64,000 nucleotides of DNA from GCA-2731375 sp002731375 (GTDB taxonomy: Bacteria > Pseudomonadota > Alphaproteobacteria > GCA-2731375). The first letter of the stretch is position 1; the number at the start of each line of letters is the position of its first letter. The translations under genes were made by a program, and so were the position numbers. This document shows positions 60,871-64,000 of the stretch, piece by piece. The notes under the pieces were generated by a model. That model was not told the DNA's origin and made no database searches. It saw only the letters and a program-made list of their open reading frames with translations. The stretch covers positions 18,327-82,326 of the forward strand of contig JASMDX010000029.1 in the NCBI GenBank assembly GCA_030752605.1, read 5' to 3'.

Positions 60871-62103
60871 ATGACGGAACTCTACATCGGTGGCCTGCTG
60901 TACGACGGCGGCAGTGAAGTTGTGGCCAGCCAGGCAGTTCTGGTCGAGGACGGCAAAGTCACCAAGGTAGCACCTAGCGGCGAATTCGCCGGCTTCGCCG
61001 GCCAGACCATCGACACCACAGGCGGCACCTTGATGCCGGGTCTGTTTGATTGCCATGTGCATTTGTGCCTGGGCGCAGAAGGCGATCCAGGCACCGCCGC
61101 CGATAAACTGTTGCCGGGGCAGTTGACCATGAAGGCGTTGGAGCGGGCGCAAACTTCGCTGGCGGGAGGCATCACGGCGCTGCGCGATTGCGGCGGCAAG
61201 GAGTTTCTCGAATTCGCGGTGCGCGATGCGGTCAATTCCGGCCAGCAAATGGGCCCAACGATCCGGGCCTCGGGCCAGGTAATCTGCATGACCGGGGGCC
61301 ACGGCAACCGCACGGGCCGTATCGCCGATGGTATCGATGAGGTGGTCCGTGCAGTGCGCGAGCAGATCCACGCGGGCAGTGATCTGATCAAGATCATGGC
61401 CACGGGCGGCGTCATGACGCCAGGCGTGAACCCGGAGGATGCCCACTACACGGCCGAGGAAATGGCCGCCGGCATCGCCGAGGGCCGGCGTTTCCATCGT
61501 CGCAGCGCCTCGCACGCCCAGGGCCGGGACGGCATTCTGAACGCGGTGCGCGGCGGCATCACCTCGATCGAGCATGGCATTTTCATGGACGAAACCTGCG
61601 TCCGGGAAATGCTGGCCCAGGGCACCTATTTGGTGCCCACAGTCGCGGCTTTGCGCAATATTCTGGACAACGCCCGAAATGGCATCCCGGCCTACGTGGT
61701 GGATAAGGCGGACCGCATCTCGGAAAACCACCGCCGTTCGTTGCAAATGTATTACCGGGCGGGCGGCAACATTGCCATGGGTACGGACGCGGGCACACCG
61801 TTCAACCGTCACGGCGCCAATGCCATGGAGTTAGAGTTCATGACGGATCTGGGTGTCAGCCCGGCGGACGCCCTGCGTTTCGGCACCTCCGCCGGCGCCG
61901 ATCTGATGGATTTAGCGGACCAGGGCCGTGTCGGGCCGGGCATGGCGGCGGATTTCCTGGTAGTGGACGGCAATCCGGGCGAGGACATCCGCATGGCCTC
62001 GCGGCGGGAAAACCATCGTCTGATCATCAAGGGCGGCATCCCGGTGGCAGGCCAGGCAGTTCCCGCCGCCGGTCCGAGTTTCCAGCGCATGGCGACGTTT
62101 TGA
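60871..62103 (+). CDS. Amidohydrolase family protein (imidazolonepropionase/dipeptidase-like)
   Basis: A 410-residue metal-dependent hydrolase. It has the HxH motif in DCHVHLCLGAEG near residue 54, the carbamylated-lysine segment DLIKIMATGGVMTPG, the third and fourth metal histidines in RSASHAQGRDG and TSIEHGIFMDE, and the final aspartate in IAMGTDAGTP near residue 308. This is typical of Xaa-Pro dipeptidase and related cytosolic hydrolases. It should cleave a dipeptide- or amide-like bond; the substrate is not identifiable. Its neighbour is the GST gene and, 105 bases downstream, a tRNA-like gene. Confidence 0.88.
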   Translation: MTELYIGGLLYDGGSEVVASQAVLVEDGKVTKVAPSGEFAGFAGQTIDTTGGTLMPGLFDCHVHLCLGAEGDPGTAADKLLPGQLTMKALERAQTSLAGGITALRDCGGKEFLEFAVRDAVNSGQQMGPTIRASGQVICMTGGHGNRTGRIADGIDEVVRAVREQIHAGSDLIKIMATGGVMTPGVNPEDAHYTAEEMAAGIAEGRRFHRRSASHAQGRDGILNAVRGGITSIEHGIFMDETCVREMLAQGTYLVPTVAALRNILDNARNGIPAYVVDKADRISENHRRSLQMYYRAGGNIAMGTDAGTPFNRHGANAMELEFMTDLGVSPADALRFGTSAGADLMDLADQGRVGPGMAADFLVVDGNPGEDIRMASRRENHRLIIKGGIPVAGQAVPAAGPSFQRMATF

Positions 62104-62207
62104 AAGCAGCGTCTCGAAGGCAGTGTTTTGGCGCTGGATAAATCACGGTGGCTGGGCAAAAGACGGTTGAGCCGACGGCCACAACCGACTACAACCACCC
62201 CCCCAAT

Positions 62208-62283
62208 GCCGGCGTAGCTCAGTTGGTAGAGCACCTGACTTTTAATCAGGTTGTTACAGGTTGGATCCCTGTCGCGCGTACCA
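62208..62283 (+). tRNA. tRNA-Lys (UUU)-like gene, possibly defective
   Basis: A 76-base cloverleaf with anticodon TTT at 62241-62243 in a good five-pair stem (CCTGA/TCAGG). The D arm is normal and CCA is encoded at the end. But the acceptor stem GCCGGCG against CGCGCGT has a C-C and a G-G mismatch plus a G-T pair, and the T loop is TTGGATC instead of TTC-containing, losing the invariant C56. It may be a defective or chimeric copy rather than the working tRNA-Lys. Confidence 0.6.
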
Positions 62284-62686
62284 ATACCCCTTTGAAATCA
62301 TTGCGATTTCTTTAATTGTTTCCCCAGACACATCCTCAAGATTCGGCCCTGTCACACCACAGTCACAACGAGGTGTGTCCAATGGCAAGCATTTGAAGTC
62401 GTAATGGCCGATATCAGGTACAGGTCCGGAGAGCAGGCTTGGGCTCCCGGTCGCGAACCTTTGTCCTCAAACAAGATGCCGAACGATGGGCCCCGAACGT
62501 TAGCGGAATGCTACTCCGTTGCGCTGTGTGCTCATGAGTCTGCCATTGACCGGGAGTAGCCACCGACATAGGTTAGCGACCCATATTGCACGGCTGCGCC
62601 GGCTGTTTTTCTGGAAAGCAAAACGTGTAGTTAGCAATGCGATCCGACGTTGAAAAGTAGTATTTCAAAAGGAACGGCGGTGATAG
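62284..62686. other. Intergenic region after the tRNA-Lys-like gene
   Basis: About 400 bases with no supported gene. Both strands have frequent stop codons, and no repeat or recognised fragment was found. The sequence becomes AT-richer towards the next gene. Confidence 0.5.
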
Positions 62687-63433
62687 ATGCTGGCCAAGGT
62701 TGCTAGAGCAATTAGAAACCCCACGATTATTAGGCGGAAACTCCGTTGGCATAGGGAGCTCTTGACCAAGAAAAGAGAGATAGCAAGGGCAAAGAAATAC
62801 TTTACTGAAAACAAACTGGGTGAGGTTCTTGGCCTTGGTGACGCCAATGAATTTCCTCCTGTTGTTTTTGATCTTGTGAATCTTCACAGGGAGATCAGAC
62901 GGCGACAGAGTAGGTATGTGCTGGAGTTCGGCGTAGGCTTCTCGACAATTGTTATGTGCGATGCACTCCACAAGAATGCAGTGGAAGGGCGCAGAGAGGG
63001 TCGCCTTTGGGTTGTCGATGCCAGTAAGCATTGGATCGAAAATACGTGCGAGAAGATGCCCGAGCATTTAAAGAAATACTGTGAGTTTACACGCTCTCGG
63101 GCTGAAGTCAGCCTATACAACGGCGAACTGTGCCATACCTTCGAGAACCTACCCGATATTTCACCTGACCTGATCTACCTAGATGGACCCGGCGGCGATG
63201 ACGTGGAAGGTGATTACAAAGGCCTTGGGTTCAAGACCGTCCCCTATAAGCGGACAGTCGTTTCAGCCGATGTTCTTTTCTATGAGAGCACCATAGCTAA
63301 AGGTTCCCGCTTCCTGCTGATCGTCGATGGTCGATACAACAACGTCCAGTTCCTCAAGCGTAATCTTAAACGCAAGTATATTGTGAAAGAATTTACCGAG
63401 CTGAAGTATTCCACGTTTGAATTATTGGAATAG
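62687..63433 (+). CDS. Putative methyltransferase-like protein, horizontally acquired
   Basis: A 248-residue protein rich in lysine and arginine, with AT-rich codon use unlike the rest of the window. It has a possible SAM-type Rossmann motif, VLEFGVGFSTIVMCDAL (about residues 83-100), then LWVVDASKHWIE and the characteristic PDLIYLDGPGGDDVEGDY near residue 155. These fit class I methyltransferase-like proteins often found in sugar or cell-surface islands, though no conserved catalytic residue can be named. The AT-rich context between two tRNA-like genes suggests transfer. No ribosome binding site stands out. Confidence 0.6.
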   Translation: MLAKVARAIRNPTIIRRKLRWHRELLTKKREIARAKKYFTENKLGEVLGLGDANEFPPVVFDLVNLHREIRRRQSRYVLEFGVGFSTIVMCDALHKNAVEGRREGRLWVVDASKHWIENTCEKMPEHLKKYCEFTRSRAEVSLYNGELCHTFENLPDISPDLIYLDGPGGDDVEGDYKGLGFKTVPYKRTVVSADVLFYESTIAKGSRFLLIVDGRYNNVQFLKRNLKRKYIVKEFTELKYSTFELLE

Positions 63434-63836
63434 AAAATTAACCCAAAACTGTCTGACACCAGCACATGGGATGGGTGATTGGCTCGGCACTGATGATTCT
63501 AAGCAATAATCAAACCACTAACACCTCTCCTAAACACCCTCTGTATGACTCTAGAAGGCCCGCTACAGAGCCATACTGAGGTGAAAATAGAAAACGGGGG
63601 GGTATATCTATAAAAACAACCCCTACACGGCTCTTATATGGCATTTAAATGAGTGCTCAGGGGTATATTGGTATTACTATAAATGATCTTTAATAAAATG
63701 TATTGTTAATTACTTTGCTTCCACTTACACACTCTATACCCTATATATCCCCCCAATATAGCAAATGGGATAGTTCCTGCAATTGCCCCGTATAAATCAT
63801 AATTAATGTTAGTTTTTAAGGGATTTTTACTAATTA
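63434..63836. other. AT-rich region without a supported gene
   Basis: About 400 bases, clearly AT-richer than the rest of the window, with runs of G and C (for example CCCCCC in 63740-63770) in palindrome-like arrangement. The minus strand can be read as a short membrane-like peptide (YGAIAGTIPFAILGGYIGYR, around 63720-63790) but has no acceptable start codon. No recognised element was found. Confidence 0.45.
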
Positions 63837-63912
63837 GCCGGCGTAGCTCAGTTGGTAGAGCAACTGATTTGTAATCAGTAGGTCACGGGTTCAACTCCTG
63901 TCGCCGGCACCA
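63837..63912 (+). tRNA. tRNA-Thr (UGU)
   Basis: A complete 76-base cloverleaf. The acceptor stem GCCGGCG pairs fully with CGCCGGC, the anticodon loop is TTTGTAA with anticodon TGT at 63870-63872, the T arm has the normal TTC, and CCA is encoded. Its first 26 bases are identical to those of the tRNA-Lys-like gene at 62208. It is a common type of integration site for mobile elements. Confidence 0.92.
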
Positions 63913-63920
63913 ATAAATTC

Positions 63921-63958
63921 AAAGGCTTAGCTGGAAACGGCTAGGCCTTTGTTTCTTT
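63921..63958 (+). terminator. Rho-independent terminator after tRNA-Thr
   Basis: AAAGGCTTAGC at 63921-63931 pairs with GCTAGGCCTTT at 63940-63950 (one G-T pair) around an eight-base loop and is followed by GTTTCTTT. It starts eight bases after the tRNA-Thr 3' end and is a clear terminator. Confidence 0.75.
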
Positions 63959-64000
63959 ATGATGCCCATATGGTACCCAAATGACGCGGCTTGAACCCCA

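Noticed and set aside
63700..63830. Minus-strand small membrane-like peptide beside tRNA-Thr
   Set aside because: About 40 codons with a plausible membrane segment, but no ATG, GTG or TTG start in a suitable place and the frame runs into the tRNA.
1..64000. CRISPR array, prophage, insertion sequence or replication origin
   Set aside because: No regularly spaced repeats, no transposase or phage gene, no terminal inverted repeats and no DnaA-box cluster were seen by eye.

Overview
The window looks like a chromosome segment of a free-living alphaproteobacterium, probably Rhodospirillales-like. The clues are a DUF2794 protein, an inner-membrane DnaJ-type protein paired with a VWA protein, moderately high GC, and dense metabolic operons of short-chain dehydrogenases, acyl-CoA enzymes, amidohydrolases and a molybdenum hydroxylase. 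No prophage, CRISPR array, rRNA or intact insertion sequence was seen. Only two tRNA-like genes are present, both at the right end. All assignments come from reading the sequence by eye; no database search was run.

Layout. 0-8 kb: partial DnaJ-type membrane protein, VWA protein, DUF3179 protein, FAD oxidoreductase, a MipA/OmpV-type outer-membrane protein coupled to a glutamine synthetase-like ligase, leucine dehydrogenase, an alpha/beta hydrolase and a deleted histidine kinase remnant. 8-12.5 kb: DHA2-type MFS exporter, YtcJ-like amidohydrolase and a G3E GTPase. 13-19 kb: an AT-richer cluster with an ADP-forming acyl-CoA synthetase, an acyl-CoA carboxylase beta subunit and an enolase-superfamily enzyme, divergent from an IclR regulator with an 11-bp inverted repeat between them. 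19.5-28 kb: SDRs, methyltransferase, amidase, F420-type oxidoreductase, TSUP permease, amidohydrolase and esterase. 29-34 kb: a three-subunit molybdenum hydroxylase operon ending in an amidohydrolase. 34-40 kb: a broken ArgE/DapE gene followed by an adenylate-forming CoA ligase, epimerase, acyl-CoA dehydrogenase, SDR and Gfo/Idh oxidoreductase.

40-54.6 kb is the most distinctive region. It holds two different 2-oxoacid:ferredoxin oxidoreductase (OFOR) operons, transcribed away from each other. The left one runs leftward: an NfnA-like and an NfnB/GltD-like flavoprotein, a gamma-alpha fused KorA, KorB, and a 766-residue protein ending in a single-cluster ferredoxin domain. The right one runs rightward: separate gamma, alpha and beta subunits, then a GltD-like flavoprotein fused to a two-cluster ferredoxin domain. 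Each operon is preceded by an FNR/FixK-type dyad (TTGAT-N4-ATCAA and TTGAC-N4-ATCAA), which suggests shared control by low oxygen. Between them lie a four-cysteine DUF6455-type protein, a truncated class III adenylate cyclase and a tandem-duplicated ectoine synthase-like cupin. A decayed PAS-domain sensor gene follows the right operon. I infer a low-oxygen module that moves electrons between CoA-dependent oxidation of 2-oxoacids, ferredoxin and NAD(P)H.

55.5-64 kb: DUF2794 protein, a peptide-type ABC transporter (two permeases, two ATPases, no binding protein), GST, amidohydrolase, a defective-looking tRNA-Lys, an AT-rich stretch with one methyltransferase-like gene, and an intact tRNA-Thr(UGU) with a terminator. 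Seven decayed or truncated genes or fragments (7.75, 19.1, 33.75, 48.5, 54.65 kb, the odd tRNA at 62.2 kb and possibly 28 kb) indicate ongoing gene loss.
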